Assembly (NCBI GenBank): GCA_945859605.1
Contig: OX243822.1
Coordinates: forward strand, 17,932,884-17,996,883
DNA length: 64,000 nucleotides
Direction: 5' to 3'
Source of the DNA: Lumbricus rubellus
Lineage: Eukaryota > Annelida > Clitellata > Crassiclitellata > Lumbricidae
Shown: piece by piece, positions 27,731 to 34,837 of the stretch
Layout: every line of letters begins with the position of its first letter
Position numbering within the stretch: position 1 is the first letter of the stretch
Position numbers and translations under genes: made by a program
The notes under the pieces: model-generated
What the model saw: only the letters and a program-made list of their open reading frames with translations
Told to the model about the DNA's origin: nothing
The model's database searches: none

Positions 27731-30700
27731 ACATCCTTAGGCTCAATGCCCGTAGGAGTCCGACGCCACTCTCTGTCTGAGTCTGTCTCGCGTCATGCTG
27801 CCCAGCTTCAACCGGTCCGGTCAGCAGGTCTGCTCCATACCATTAGCATCTTGGAGCAGCTAGACCACCTTGTCTGATTGAAGAGAGTATTGGGAGAGGC
27901 ATGAAGGACAACCTGGGTCAATGCCCGTAGGTGTCTCACGCTTTCCCCTGACTCTCTCCACCGGTCTGTCCTGACAGGCCTGTGCATGTCTGCTCCACAT
28001 CATGACACCTTGAAGCATCTGGGTAGCTATGTCACTTGTGTCGTGGTTTTTGCGGATTTCAATCCTTTTGGTCTTTTCCTGCCAGTGTATCGCCACCCAT
28101 CTGCAAACCTTCCTCCTTTGTCCGGGCTTAGGACCGGCACAGGGACGTTGTTGGTTCCCTGTGGCGGAGGATGGATGCAGTTTAACGTCGTGCCCAGGAC
28201 TAAACCAATAGTCAATAACCAATCAATAAATCAATCAATAAATCGATCGAACAGTCATCAATCTGTGTCTGAGCTTCTGTCGCATCAATGAATCAATCAA
28301 TCAACCAACCAATCATTCAATCACTCAATCAATCGAACAATCAATCTGTGTCCGTGCTGCTATAGTTATCACATCATCATGGCTATGAATGTATTTATAA
28401 TGATTGTTTACCGTATATTAAACTGCAGGGATCTATTTCGCCAGCGTTATGACCGTCAACGCTGTATCGCTGATGGCAATGGTCTGTATCTCGAATCTTT
28501 ATCACCGATCAACAGCGAACTTGTATCATCCTCTGCCGGATTGGGTGAGTGACAGTTCCAATCCATCCTTTCACATGAAAGACGATGCAGAGGAAGTAGG
28601 CTTGCATTGCATGTTTATGTAGGACTATAACTATATTGGGTAACTTATCATAATATATCGTGGGGCGCGGTGGTGCAGTGGGTATGTTCCTTGCCTTGCA
28701 GCCGGAGGGTTTCAGGTTCGAATCCACGTCAAGCCGCCGTGTAAGCTTATAATAGGAGCCTTTGGCGAGACCTTCACTACCGGTAAGCGCTTTGGCGTGA
28801 AACTCCGATTCAGTGTCCGCGCTGCAGTCGGGAGCGCTTCTGAGTAGTATATATCTATATAAATCTGGAAGGGGCGCTATAACAAGTGCACATACGTACA
28901 TGTACATAGCGCATTTTGCATAAAATGAATCTTCGTTACCTTACTTAATTCTGTAATATGTAAACATGCATCTTTTATTGTTAAACGGAACTTAGTCCAC
29001 TTTGGAGTGCATGCCTATAATTGCCCCACAAACTGGAGCCTATATATACCTCATGTAAAAAATCCGCGTAATGCACTATGCCTAAAAGCTGTGACTTTGG
29101 ATGTGTATCACATTCGACATTTGAAGTTGATGCATTTTTGGACATCATTTTTGCCATCTATAGGCTAAGACAGCGGTTCCCAACCCGTGGCCCGCGGGCC
29201 ACTTTTGGCCCGCGAGGACTCAAAAATTTCCCGCCAGGTCTTAAAAATGGTCCTCATCTCTCAAAGAATCAACAAAATATATTAAAAAAATTGACAATTT
29301 TGATAAGATAGAACACATCATTATGTTTCATTACAAATTATTTTCTTTTGACGTCTATTATAAATGACACCAAACATTCTATTTTTGAATCAGTTAGGCC
29401 TATAACAATTTTATATGCTTTAGATAATTGAATTTTAGCATTGTGGCCCCCTTATGTCCTTTAACTAAGAAAAAGTGGCCCTCTTGTCATCCAACCTCGA
29501 AAAAGTGGCCCTAAGGTCAAAAAAGGTTGGGAACCACTGGGTTAAGACATTATCCAGGCGAAATCTATACTATATATATATATACAGATTCTATACGACA
29601 TTATTGACAGGGCGAAACACAACAAACTGAAGTATTATTTTCATTTTCTTTATCGCTCATCGGAGAATTGGCGGGTGTCGTTTATTCTGAAAGCAAAGAT
29701 AACAATCCTGTGTATTATAGTCAACTTCAATTTGAACATCCATTTCACCTTTCTGACCTTTCCTGAAATTTCCATTTCGCGAGTCGCGACGTCGATACGC
29801 GCTAGAACCGTTACGTAGGCCTATAGGAAATGTTAGGCATGCATGCAATGGAGTCCGAAGGGAAAAGATTATTTTGATCAATAGCACATCGACACTTGGC
29901 TGAGCGGGTATATATACACTATAGAGTTCCAGGTCAATTTATAGTCTACATCGTAATCGCATCACTCATGCATGTATATTTGTGTAACTCCGCCACTGTT
30001 TGCACTCTGAAAGCGCTAGTCCCTAGCCTGTAAAAAGGAGGAGGGCGACGCTAACGATCTTTGTTATCGCATAGTGTCGTTAAACAATACTGCCATAAGC
30101 CTATACTACACGTTTGTGCACTACAATGTTTTGGTTAGATATCTGTTCCACTTGCACCCCACTACTCAGCTCTAATGAGACGCTGACCTCACACTTTATC
30201 GGTGGGAAGATGAGACGGTGAGGGAGAGGACGGGCCACACATCGGCATCTGCCGAGGCTGGGAAAATGAGGTCGCTAACACTTTATACCCATGCATGGCC
30301 AGTTGGCCACCTCAAAGGACTGCTCTTCTGCTTCTGCTCCATTTCGTGAGCACTTAAGACTAAGATTCTGGAAGGCCTGGGTTTTTTAATTGGGAAGCTC
30401 AATAGACTACAACTCTCGCAGCTGAGGCCTCCAATCTACCAGAGAGCCTAACCGCTGGGGCAGCCTATATACTATAGCCTATAGACCTACAATGACTAAA
30501 TCCTATACTATAGCCTATAGACCTACAATGACTAAATCCTATACTATAGGCCTATAGGCCTAACCCTAGAAGGACAAGACAAGTTATTTCTTTTCAACTT
30601 TTATTGATCGAACAATAGACTTCATCGATCTGGTATTTTAAATTAGTTCGCAGACGACAGTTCATTTGTTGCTGTCGCTCGAGTCTTTCCCGTCTTCAGC

Positions 30701-32274
30701 GTAGAAGGAGGAGGCAGACGCCCTCCCGATCGTAGCAGCGTCGTCTAGTAGTGGCGTCGGCGACGTCGTCGGCGGCGTCCATGGCTTCGTCGTCGGCGAC
30801 GGCGGCCTCCCCGTCTGCGGCGTCTCCGTCTCCGTCGCGAAGGAGTCGCTCCCTCGTCATCGTCGTCCTTGGCCGCCGCTGCTGCCGACGCTCCACGCCG
30901 AGCGCTGCGAGACCTCGCCCTCAGTCTCGCTTCGACGTCCTCTCCCAGGTCTTCTTCCTGCGCAATCAAGAACAACAACACCCTGCCCTAAGAGAACGCC
31001 TTATAGGGCAACAATCGCCTGAATCTATATTAAAACAGGCCAGACTGTCTAAGGCTCTAAGCTTATAGCGCTTAGACATCGGTCTGTATACAGGACTAGC
31101 AATAATAATTACATGTATAGCCTATATCTAAACTAGATAAATCTAAATATAGAAAAATCTAAATATAGAAAAATCTAAATATAGATAAAGCTCATAAAGT
31201 CCTACTTCAATATAATTAACCTTACACTTAATAAACAACTAGGCCTAGCTAAGGCCTACTATGGCCCGGTTCTCTTGTAAGTTTGACTCTAACACTGGCC
31301 GAAGAGAGGCGGTCCGAGGACCGCTTCCCTTCGACCAGCATAAGTTATATAAGTCAAACTTACCAGTTCGAGATCTTCGTAGTCTTCCATCCTCTTGTTG
31401 TTCTTCCGATCTTCTTCCAGCGTAGGAGGGACTGAGTGCCCCCAAGGGATTGCTCCCTTTTTATGACTTTCAGGCCAAAAACGAACCGCTAGTAGCCAAT
31501 CATAGCGCAGCGTTGAGCACAATGCGCTGCCATGGTAACCAGCCTGGAGCCAATCATAGCGCATCTCCGAAGATAATACGTTGCCTTGGTAACCAGATTT
31601 CAGGATGTGATTTTCGCTCGTCTTCTGGATTCAGAAGTTATGAACTTTCAAAGTATAAACCACACGGGACCTCGTGACTAAGGTGGCGCTAGGAGCTTTA
31701 CTTGACTTTCGAGAACAGAAGTTTGGAGCTCATTCTGCTTATAATATAGATTAATATTACGATTACCTGCCATAGATGCATCTTACTATGACTTCTAAAA
31801 TAAAATGACAAATACAAGCCACGGCGTAATCTGCTCTTAAAAAATTACCAAAGATATCCAAGTCATGCGTGAGGCATAGGAAGAAAACGCGACCGATATT
31901 CGTCTCCAGAGTCAAGACCGCCATGGCTCAATCCAGATCCAGATTTTCCTGCATTGGCCCCTCTCTATGGAATGGGCTTCCCCCATCAGTTCGCTCTGCC
32001 CTCCTCTTTGGTAGTGTATCCTTGTCTTTCTCTCGTCTAAAAACTTGTGTTTCCTCGGGGCTGAACGCATAGGGAGCGCTTCTGAAAGGATTTTGCTGCG
32101 AGAAACGCTTTATAAATGGTTAGATACAATACAATACAATACAATACAATACAATACAATACAATACAATACAATACAATGCAATGCAATACAATGCAAT
32201 AATTGAGGAATCGAATAAGGAATCGAATGCAAGAATAGTACTTTAATTATTTTAGATTTAAAAAATATATACAA

Positions 32275-32321
<47 letters not shown>

Positions 32322-32410
32322 AGAAAAATATGTAGCTCATGATGATTGATTAATTAATTGCTTGATATATTGATTGATATGAGCCTATTGATTGGTAGAT
32401 ATATGGACGA

Positions 32411-32443
<33 letters not shown>

Positions 32444-32903
32444 CTGACTGATTGGTAAAGTGTTCCTACAGGTAGGTCTACTACTCTAATTATATTATTA
32501 CAAACGCCACCATAGATCTGTCTGTATCGTGTGTTTTTTTTTAATCTCTCAGGTGAAGACTTTCGTTTGCATCAGACTTGCCAGACTGTTGCGAATGCCA
32601 AAACCAGCCAACAACGACAAACTGACGAGACGAAAAGCGCAGACTACAGATCACTCGGAGGTCAAATCCAACGACGTCATTCTATTCAACGATGGGAAAA
32701 CTGTAATTCCAGCAGCAAACGATCAGTCATCACCTTCCAATGACGTGGCAGACGAACCGTCACCAGATGGCGAGAGCCTGAACGACGGCGACTGGAAATA
32801 CGCGGCTCTTGTAATCGATCGTCTGTGCTTTTACGTCTGCACCATCTACTTAACAACGATCACTGTGGCCTTCTACGCTTGCGCCTTCTCGATTCGAAGA
32901 TAG
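14069..32903 (+). CDS. Nicotinic acetylcholine receptor alpha-type subunit, copy 2 (complete, nine exons)
   Basis: This is a tandem paralogue of the gene at 433-11793. Exons are 14069-14165 (signal peptide, starts MRYKKQRLHT, hydrophobic core CFLLAIFLSGVLS), 22009-22154, 23460-23504, 24251-24360, 24968-25218, 25624-25818, 26933-27019, 28429-28544 and 32553-32903 (stop TAG). The internal exons have exactly the same lengths as copy 1. The joined reading frame is 1,398 bp, or 465 residues, and has no break. It has the Cys loop, SWSYD, YPCC and four membrane segments, and a slightly longer M3-M4 loop than copy 1. Exon 1 ends in phase 1 and exon 2 begins with two bases, so they join cleanly. Intron 1 holds an antisense retrotransposon and intron 8 holds an antisense gene candidate. 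Start choice: the only ATG in frame with a signal peptide before the donor GTAATG. Confidence 0.9.
14927..15446 (-). repeat. 3' LTR of retrotransposon A
   Basis: 520 bp, the downstream LTR in element orientation. It begins TGTCACATG on the plus strand and ends GCTGACA. It contains the same 85-codon open frame as the partner LTR, which is not a gene. Confidence 0.93.
15564..21074 (-). CDS. Gag-Pol polyprotein of retrotransposon A, integrase before reverse transcriptase
   Basis: One frame of 1,836 residues. Domain order by approximate residue: charged glutamate/glutamine/arginine-rich coiled coil 55-335; Gag capsid-like region 345-480; zinc knuckle near 608 (CHNCNSDKHLIKHC); aspartic protease near 725 (LIDSGTEIPVI); integrase zinc finger near 990-1030 (H..H..CKSCEKC); integrase core with MDVVGP, TSDRGTNF and VERWNQ supplying the D,D,E triad; reverse transcriptase with YVDD near 1573; RNase H near 1720 (YCDSSDFAVG). 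Integrase upstream of reverse transcriptase is the Gmr1 arrangement, opposite to ordinary Ty3/gypsy. No stop or frameshift, so it may still be active. No env-like frame is seen. Confidence 0.93.
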   Translation of the reverse strand: MEKLTEKKQANIKKMSTDRLIKLLIEADLDAEEVEQMSREELMRNLAEVWAKKEEEEEEGAVGGVAEKPVEKPEAPMSIEALLQFMMMSRQEEKQKEEQRRQEEKERKQEEKEKEEQRRQEEKERKQEEKERKQEEKEKEEQRAERAEKLERIRQQEIDMQKQQFQLQLEQMKIDRDEAERRRMELMIEYEKARKSDEEIRKQQIEDKKAREEEKEKMRLQELERAEEIRQEELQAEKDNLEKAEREREEQMQLEQKKLAIKEAQLKEMAIEKEERRKQLELLQQKIEQEELRRIEDQDRLKKRDEDDRKSREVSEQIRLRESETMVSKIKKIGDAMKHVLPKMPYDMMEVPLYFETVENAFNSFAVEKQYWVKLLLPLMTPRARTVLNRLSFENLDKYDAVKEHLLKEFKLTAREYRSRFADAKKTAEETYTMFTARLKNLLNYYVRSRRVDKDYEKLFDLLVADKLKECLPPGPLQFVLAKEGTECLEASNVADLADIHVNNRIGVMFQDKPKFEAWDNSPKQPKWNKDSKDTGSQAKSNDAKKDDYSGKQWSQDKQQSTWDRQAYNRTPPLGRPTESNASYTPYNKWENKEQRSFIKKRCHNCNSDKHLIKHCQAPGAANLRKNFSRSAENLRVNQIQVINAPPGWEEQCNQETEVKSVMKCTPQFTILKEAIKTTSIAEICRETKSKEECQHIKKISLQHVNVEIRGTDGQPVQVEALIDSGTEIPVINEELLKGTTVEEIGRVHLQCVAGEPIPAKLVKIEVRMSGRNEGAATEDRTINIAPYLTLVCASIPADLCKENREKFLLHPEIIAELKEIPPVSVLQGELQANVTTRAQSRRAEVEGGEDETINESSQEDDMDSEDELSIQDDERTTSENNETEEEMAACERNDSEDSESDAELETSMRDLFTENSNDERQLEDAKKFEEQQRNDESLKSWWRIAEDKGSEFSVVNGLMYKKHQMLDQLVYQLVLPKERRIQVMELAHESVFGGHLGEEKTRERIKLSFVWPKMRRDVVKFCKSCEKCQLKARSLVMDRVPITPIPREDVPFRRMTMDVVGPIEPKSAAGHKYCLCIVDSCTRWPTIFLLKSLTAKAVCEALMKLFIDVGVPSVITSDRGTNFTASLTREFLKLMGCCPRFDSPGHPEAAGLVERWNQTFKKMVHHVIVENPRQWHKIIPFTVWALREVPNATTGVAPYLLVYGKMPRGPLTILKESWTKEINLPPNIGVQPAKYLKNLRADMEKALIFAENCAEEKQKQYASQYNKRAKDKEFEPGENVIVLYPTSTNKLISRWHGPCTVLQRRSKYSYLVDMNENGRRIVHANKMRKFIARTLSCGLIVEEDDEFGSVVELPLKEDHAETTQKSLQLDYEQIGHLTSEQQKQLLDVLNRYADRFSDKPGLCTLVEHEVVLRPDFREKEFTAYRIPLIYRAEVDKQIQEMLKANIIQPSSSRMASPLVIVKKKDGSLRLACDYRYVNSYTENCRYPMPIVNDVLSKVGKSKFISVLDCRSAYWTCPVKKSDQWKTAFVTHNGLYEFTRVPFGMINSGRTFVKAINMILQPIDAFTEPYVDDIAVHSDDWNIHLKHLELFLKQIRLHNVTLNLKKCVFGKSEVKFIGHLIGSGKKMMNPDRIDSLINLKNPETKKQVKQMLGFFGFYRQFICNFAEIAKPLTDLTSKQTPENIVWTEDHQKSFDSLKEIVLSNVILYMFEVGKPFNLYCDSSDFAVGAVLSQVDDEGIERPVSFISQKLTDTQRRWATIEKEAYAIIWALNKLKEIIIGSKINVFTDHNPLVYLTESMSKSAKLVRWSLSLQNFDILLNYKKGKLNVVADCLSRL
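21339..21430 (+). repeat. 20-bp tandem repeat in the leader of retrotransposon A
   Basis: Four near-perfect units of CCTGCAACTTGGATCGTTAT lie between the 5' LTR and the gag start. The last unit abuts the primer-binding-site candidate. In element sense the unit reads ATAACGATCCAAGTTGCAGG. Confidence 0.9.
21449..21969 (-). repeat. 5' LTR of retrotransposon A
   Basis: 521 bp, differing from the partner at the start by one added A (TGTCACAATG against TGTCACATG). It ends 39 nt upstream of exon 2 of nAChR copy 2. As the promoter LTR in minus orientation it would drive transcription away from exon 2. Confidence 0.93.
22155..23459. other. Intron 2 of nAChR copy 2: MITE-like element and dispersed repeats
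   Basis: TCAA/TCGG microsatellite at 22168-22290. A candidate element at about 22394-22716 has ends CATGGGCGGA and TCCGCCCGTG and an interior like the hAT-like element at 43835-44187, but no matching target duplication. The stretch 22739-22880 (GGCCGGATTAAGAAATGTGG) recurs at 25241-25400. A GTT run precedes the acceptor of the 45-bp exon as in copy 1. No coding exon. Confidence 0.55.
23505..24250. other. Intron 3 of nAChR copy 2, no gene seen
   Basis: The first ~150 bp and the last ~300 bp align with intron 3 of copy 1, including the GATT/GATC tract ahead of the acceptor (24050-24250). Poly-G runs are at 23651-23661. The 57-bp minisatellite of copy 1 is absent. Confidence 0.6.
24415..24600 (-). 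mobile_element. tRNA-related SINE copy in intron 4 of nAChR copy 2
   Basis: Read on the minus strand it carries a good B box (GCAGGTTCGAATCC), the body CGAAACTCCGATGCAGTGTC, CGGGAGAGCCTCAGAGTAGT, and ends GCGCTATAAC. It is the same family as 28656-28905. Confidence 0.7.
24601..24967 (+). repeat. AGT/AGC trinucleotide microsatellite before exon 5 of copy 2
   Basis: A (TAG/CAG)n tract at about 24640-24850 gives polyalanine, polyvaline, polyleucine and polythreonine frames on both strands, none of them genes. About 100 bp of unique sequence follows before the acceptor at 24967. Confidence 0.85.
25219..25623. other. Intron 5 of nAChR copy 2
   Basis: Contains the second copy of the GGCCGGATTAA... 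dispersed repeat (25241-25400), related to 22739-22880. No coding content beyond the flanking exons. Confidence 0.55.
25819..26932. other. Intron 6 of nAChR copy 2 with a dispersed repeat and LINE scraps
   Basis: The segment 25846-26045 (ATGAAATTCTACAGGCATAA ... CACTTTTAGTGAGGCCACTC) is a diverged copy of 41028-41225. Short LINE C-terminal remnants (LWNSLPAVIRAQ-like, about 26778-26815; similar at 26317-26345) are present. ATCC tetranucleotides lie around 26160-26225 and 26630-26740. Confidence 0.5.
27020..28428. other. Intron 7 of nAChR copy 2
   Basis: Holds GTT and CAT microsatellites, a ~105-bp stretch shared with intron 7 of copy 1 (27158-27260), and 27740-28200. In that last part two related direct copies of CTCAATGCCCGTAGG/GGTCAATGCCCGTAGG sequence and a PVPVLSPDKGG-encoding minus-strand piece look like transposon remnants. 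No coding exon of the host gene. Confidence 0.5.
28656..28905 (+). mobile_element. tRNA-related SINE, best copy, intron 8 of nAChR copy 2
   Basis: Begins TGGGGCGCGGTGGTGCAGTG (A-box-like) and has a clear B box GGTTCGAATCC about 45 bp later, then a family-specific body with CGGGAGCGCTTCTGAGTAGT and the end GGGGCGCTATAACAAGTGC. The paralogous intron of copy 1 reads straight through (ATATCGCATTTTGCC near 10530), so the insertion happened after the gene duplication. Confidence 0.8.
28920..30590. other. Intron 8 of copy 2, left of the nested gene
   Basis: From about 29000 to 32400 this intron has no counterpart in copy 1. It contains the hAT-like element listed separately, a dispersed-repeat piece at 30005-30075, a direct repeat at 30465-30560 (CCTATACTATAGCCTATAGA) and several TAGGCCTA palindromes. 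I see no protein-coding frame. Confidence 0.55.
29171..29539 (-). mobile_element. hAT-like non-autonomous element, CAGYGGTTCC ends
   Basis: A 369-bp element beginning CAGCGGTTCCCAACC and ending GGTTGGGAACCACTG, flanked by GGCTAAGA (29163-29170) and GGTTAAGA (29540-29547), an 8-bp duplication with one change. Its reverse complement aligns with 10169-10506, for example AAAATAGAATGTTTGGTGTC and TAGACGTCAA, so the two are the same family in opposite orientation. Confidence 0.83.
30600..30605 (-). terminator. Polyadenylation signal AATAAA of the nested gene
   Basis: Minus strand CGATCAATAAAAGTTG, 140 nt after the stop codon of the arginine-rich frame. Confidence 0.5.
30745..31390 (-). CDS. Arginine-rich protamine-like small basic protein, nested antisense gene (candidate)
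   Basis: Two exons on the minus strand: 31390-31364 (MEDYEDLEL) and 30957-30745 (70 codons and TAG), joined in phase 0 by donor CTG|GTAAGT and acceptor TTGATTGCGCAG|GAA. The 79-residue product has an acidic head, an RARSRSARR segment, DDDDE, and a tail with three runs of 6-9 arginines split by GG, SHG and ending HY. Arginine makes up 29 of 79 residues and 23 of the last 30. The runs use CGA, CGG, AGA, CGC and CGT in mixed order, so this is not a simple trinucleotide repeat. Upstream lie a TATA-like box, CCAAT boxes and RFX-type boxes; AATAAA lies at 30605-30600. The composition suggests DNA compaction (sperm nuclear basic protein), an inference. It could also be an RS-like RNA-binding peptide or a chance frame in CG-rich DNA. 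Confidence 0.55.
31277..31363. repeat. Long hairpin covering the 5' splice site of the nested gene
   Basis: Perfect 12-bp arms GTAAGTTTGACT (31277-31288) and AGTCAAACTTAC (31352-31363) enclose further paired blocks: CTGGCCGAAG/CTTCGACCAG (31295-31304 and 31329-31338) and GCGGTCC/GGACCGC (31309-31324). On the minus strand the outer arm is the intron start GTAAGT itself. Confidence 0.8.
31456..31466 (-). promoter_or_regulatory. TATA-like box of the nested arginine-rich gene
   Basis: Minus strand reads GTCATAAAAAGGGAGC, about 70 nt before the proposed ATG, leaving room for a start site about 30 nt downstream. Confidence 0.45.
31490..31600 (-). promoter_or_regulatory. Duplicated CCAAT box plus RFX-type X-box module
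   Basis: Two ~54-bp modules each pair AGCCAATCATAGCGCA (CCAAT at 31496-31500 and 31550-31554) with an X-box-like palindrome (GCTGCCATGGTAACC at 31526-31540 and GTTGCCTTGGTAAC at 31580-31593). GTTRCC-N-GGTAAC is the known RFX consensus and CCAAT is bound by NF-Y. The array sits 30-140 bp upstream of the TATA-like box in promoter position. Confidence 0.5.
31865..32180 (+). mobile_element. Truncated LINE: end of reverse-transcriptase ORF, 3' UTR and ATACA tail
   Basis: The frame ending at 32072 contains SFSCIGPSLWNGLPPSVRSA and FSRLKT, the usual C-terminal ending of animal non-LTR retrotransposon polymerases. A short 3' UTR (GGGAGCGCTTCTGAAAGG... CGCTTTATAAATGGTTAGA) and an ATACA pentanucleotide tail to ~32180 follow. 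The fragment at 1000-1115 is the same 3' end. Confidence 0.75.
32181..32552. other. End of intron 8 of copy 2
   Basis: An (AT)n run at 32276-32320, a GATT microsatellite at 32340-32450, then sequence shared with copy 1 up to the acceptor (TCTGTATCGTGTGTTTTTTT). Confidence 0.7.
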
Positions 32904-32939
32904 CATGGTGATCAATGCATCTTCACAAGAAAACGAAGA

Positions 32940-33250
32940 AATTAACTTCAGAAAGAGATTCATCATCATCATCAGCAGCAGCAGCAACCATGGTGTCTGC
33001 TGCCATCTTCAATAATCTCTTCCATCGTCCTCTGTCCATTGTGGTGTGGCTCAGCTCTTGGAGCGATGCTCTGCCCCATCCGGTGATGTGGTCCAGCCAC
33101 TCTCTGCGAGGTCTTTCTCGTCTGTTTGTATCATCCATTCGTCCGAACATTAGCGCTTTGATCTTTCTCTCGTCGCTCAATGATGTGTCCAAACAATCCT
33201 AACTTTCTCTGGACCAGTTTCTCCATGATGTTTTCTTTTAGGTGTAGGCT
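32940..33250 (-). mobile_element. Truncated LINE in the 3' flank of nAChR copy 2
   Basis: Minus-strand frame 33192-32943 reads MDTSLSDERKIKALMFGRMD, then RRERPRREWLDHITGW and LQELSHTTMDRGRWKRLL, the C-terminal pattern of LINE polymerases (RPRREWLDxI...LxxLxxxAxDRxxWR). The 3' flank of copy 1 lacks it, so it interrupts a region that is continuous in the paralogue. Confidence 0.7.
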
Positions 33251-33511
33251 ATTCGTCTGTACAGCTCGATGTTGCTAACTCTCTGTGTCCATGTTATCTT
33301 CAGAATTTTTCTATAACACTTTCAAAGAAAGAGACTCCAAGAGTGACGAAAATGAAAAACTGTGATAGGAAAATGACGAAAATGAAGAATTGAGTCAATA
33401 GGAAGAATAGAGAAGAACTTAGTTAATGAGAAGAACAATGAGAACAAAGAACTGCGAGTTAAACAATTTAATCAAATCCCTTAGGCCTATAATACAGATC
33501 GCTTCTCTGAT
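33251..33511 (+). other. 3' flank of nAChR copy 2, resumed
   Basis: GAAGAAC/GACGAAAATGAA-rich sequence aligned with 11820-12345 of copy 1, ending at the CTGAT target site of retrotransposon B. Confidence 0.6.
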
Positions 33512-34517
33512 TGTCGTGGTTATATTAAATGATTATCAAATTAAACACTTGCTATGCATGTATAATTATTAATTATAGGTAGAAGTTAAGCTAGGCAATT
33601 TAATTGGCGAGTTTAGGTAATATGTGTGGCAACATATAAAATATTAATACATAAAACCAATGACTGCAGCTAAGCGTAATAACGAGTGGTCAAGGTTACC
33701 ATGACAACAAAGGATGCTAAGCCTATTCGTGATTGGTGCAAACTGGAAGCGAATGACGTGACGAGTTAAAAATGACGTCAGCAAAGTGGACGTTGAGTTT
33801 TTGACTCTCTACAGGTATATCTGGAAATGGTGGTTGTTTCGCTGCGGTGATCAATCCAAAGTTGTGATTTTCAGAGTAGAGACGAAGGTAATTGAACTGT
33901 TCGGACGATCAACCGATAGTTCAAAGTATTGTGCATTAAGTGCAACGCAATTTAAATGAGAAATTTGCGTTAGTGCATAATAATCATCGTGTGAAGTGTG
34001 AGACACTTGCGAAGAAGACGAACTCTTAGGCAACAGTCTGAAGAGTCGTGTAATTTGAATCGGCTAGCGAACAGCTGATCGGCGTGTGAAGTACGAAGGA
34101 CGTTTGGTCAACTGGAGAAGAGCTGTGGGGTGAATGCGACGATTCATCTCGTGTGCAACTGATTCACGGCAAGATACGAGTAAGACGTTTGGTGTGGTCA
34201 CTTCCATGACTGCATATTCAACCGTCTGATCAACATTCTTGACTGCGAAGAATCGGACGACGGAGAGAGCCGAAGACATTCGAGTTTCATACAACTCGAC
34301 AGATAAGCGCAAATATAATATTTCCTAAGTAACTCGCCACACTAGGTAAATAGGATTGTTATTTGTTTGTGCATATGAATGATATTGAATAACTTTATAT
34401 TATATATATTTCATAAGAACTGGGAGTTTGTTGAATTTGGAAGAATTTCTTGAGTAAGTTAAACCCAACCGATTAACCACTAGGATAATAAAGTGCCCTT
34501 TTACACGGGATACGACA
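33512..34517 (+). repeat. 5' LTR of retrotransposon B
   Basis: 1,006 bp, starting TGTCGTGGTTATATTAAATG and ending GGGATACGACA. The AATAAAGTGCCC motif near 34486 is a likely polyadenylation signal. Minus-strand open frames of 60 and 82 codons recur in the other LTR and are not genes. Confidence 0.94.
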
Positions 34518-34837
34518 ACTATGGGGTCCTACGTTCCGGAATATTAAAACTGGATTTTAACTAACACTCGAAATATCAACGAACAATAATCTCAAGTATT
34601 GAAAATGTATAGTTTTAAAGTTATCGCTTTTGCGATTGCGAAAGAACGACTTTATTAATAAGCGTTTACTCGATGCGAATTGTTTAGTACGATTAACCTC
34701 GCGTAACCATAGAGTACGCATTTCAAGAGGGAACATTTTATTAATCTTATTTAAGATTATCTTTTGGAAGAATTTAATTCTTGTATAGCGAAAGCTATTG
34801 GAAATACTTGTTAACTGAGTAAACAAGTAAGTAGACT

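Noticed and set aside
30751..31068. Plus-strand Ser/Ala-rich frame overlapping the arginine-rich candidate
   Set aside because: It lacks splice, promoter and polyadenylation context on the plus strand, and is the complement of the arginine codons.
33851..34312. Minus-strand frames of 60 and 82 codons duplicated at 40323-40784
   Set aside because: They lie in the LTRs of retrotransposon B and run against its transcription; repetition follows from the LTRs.
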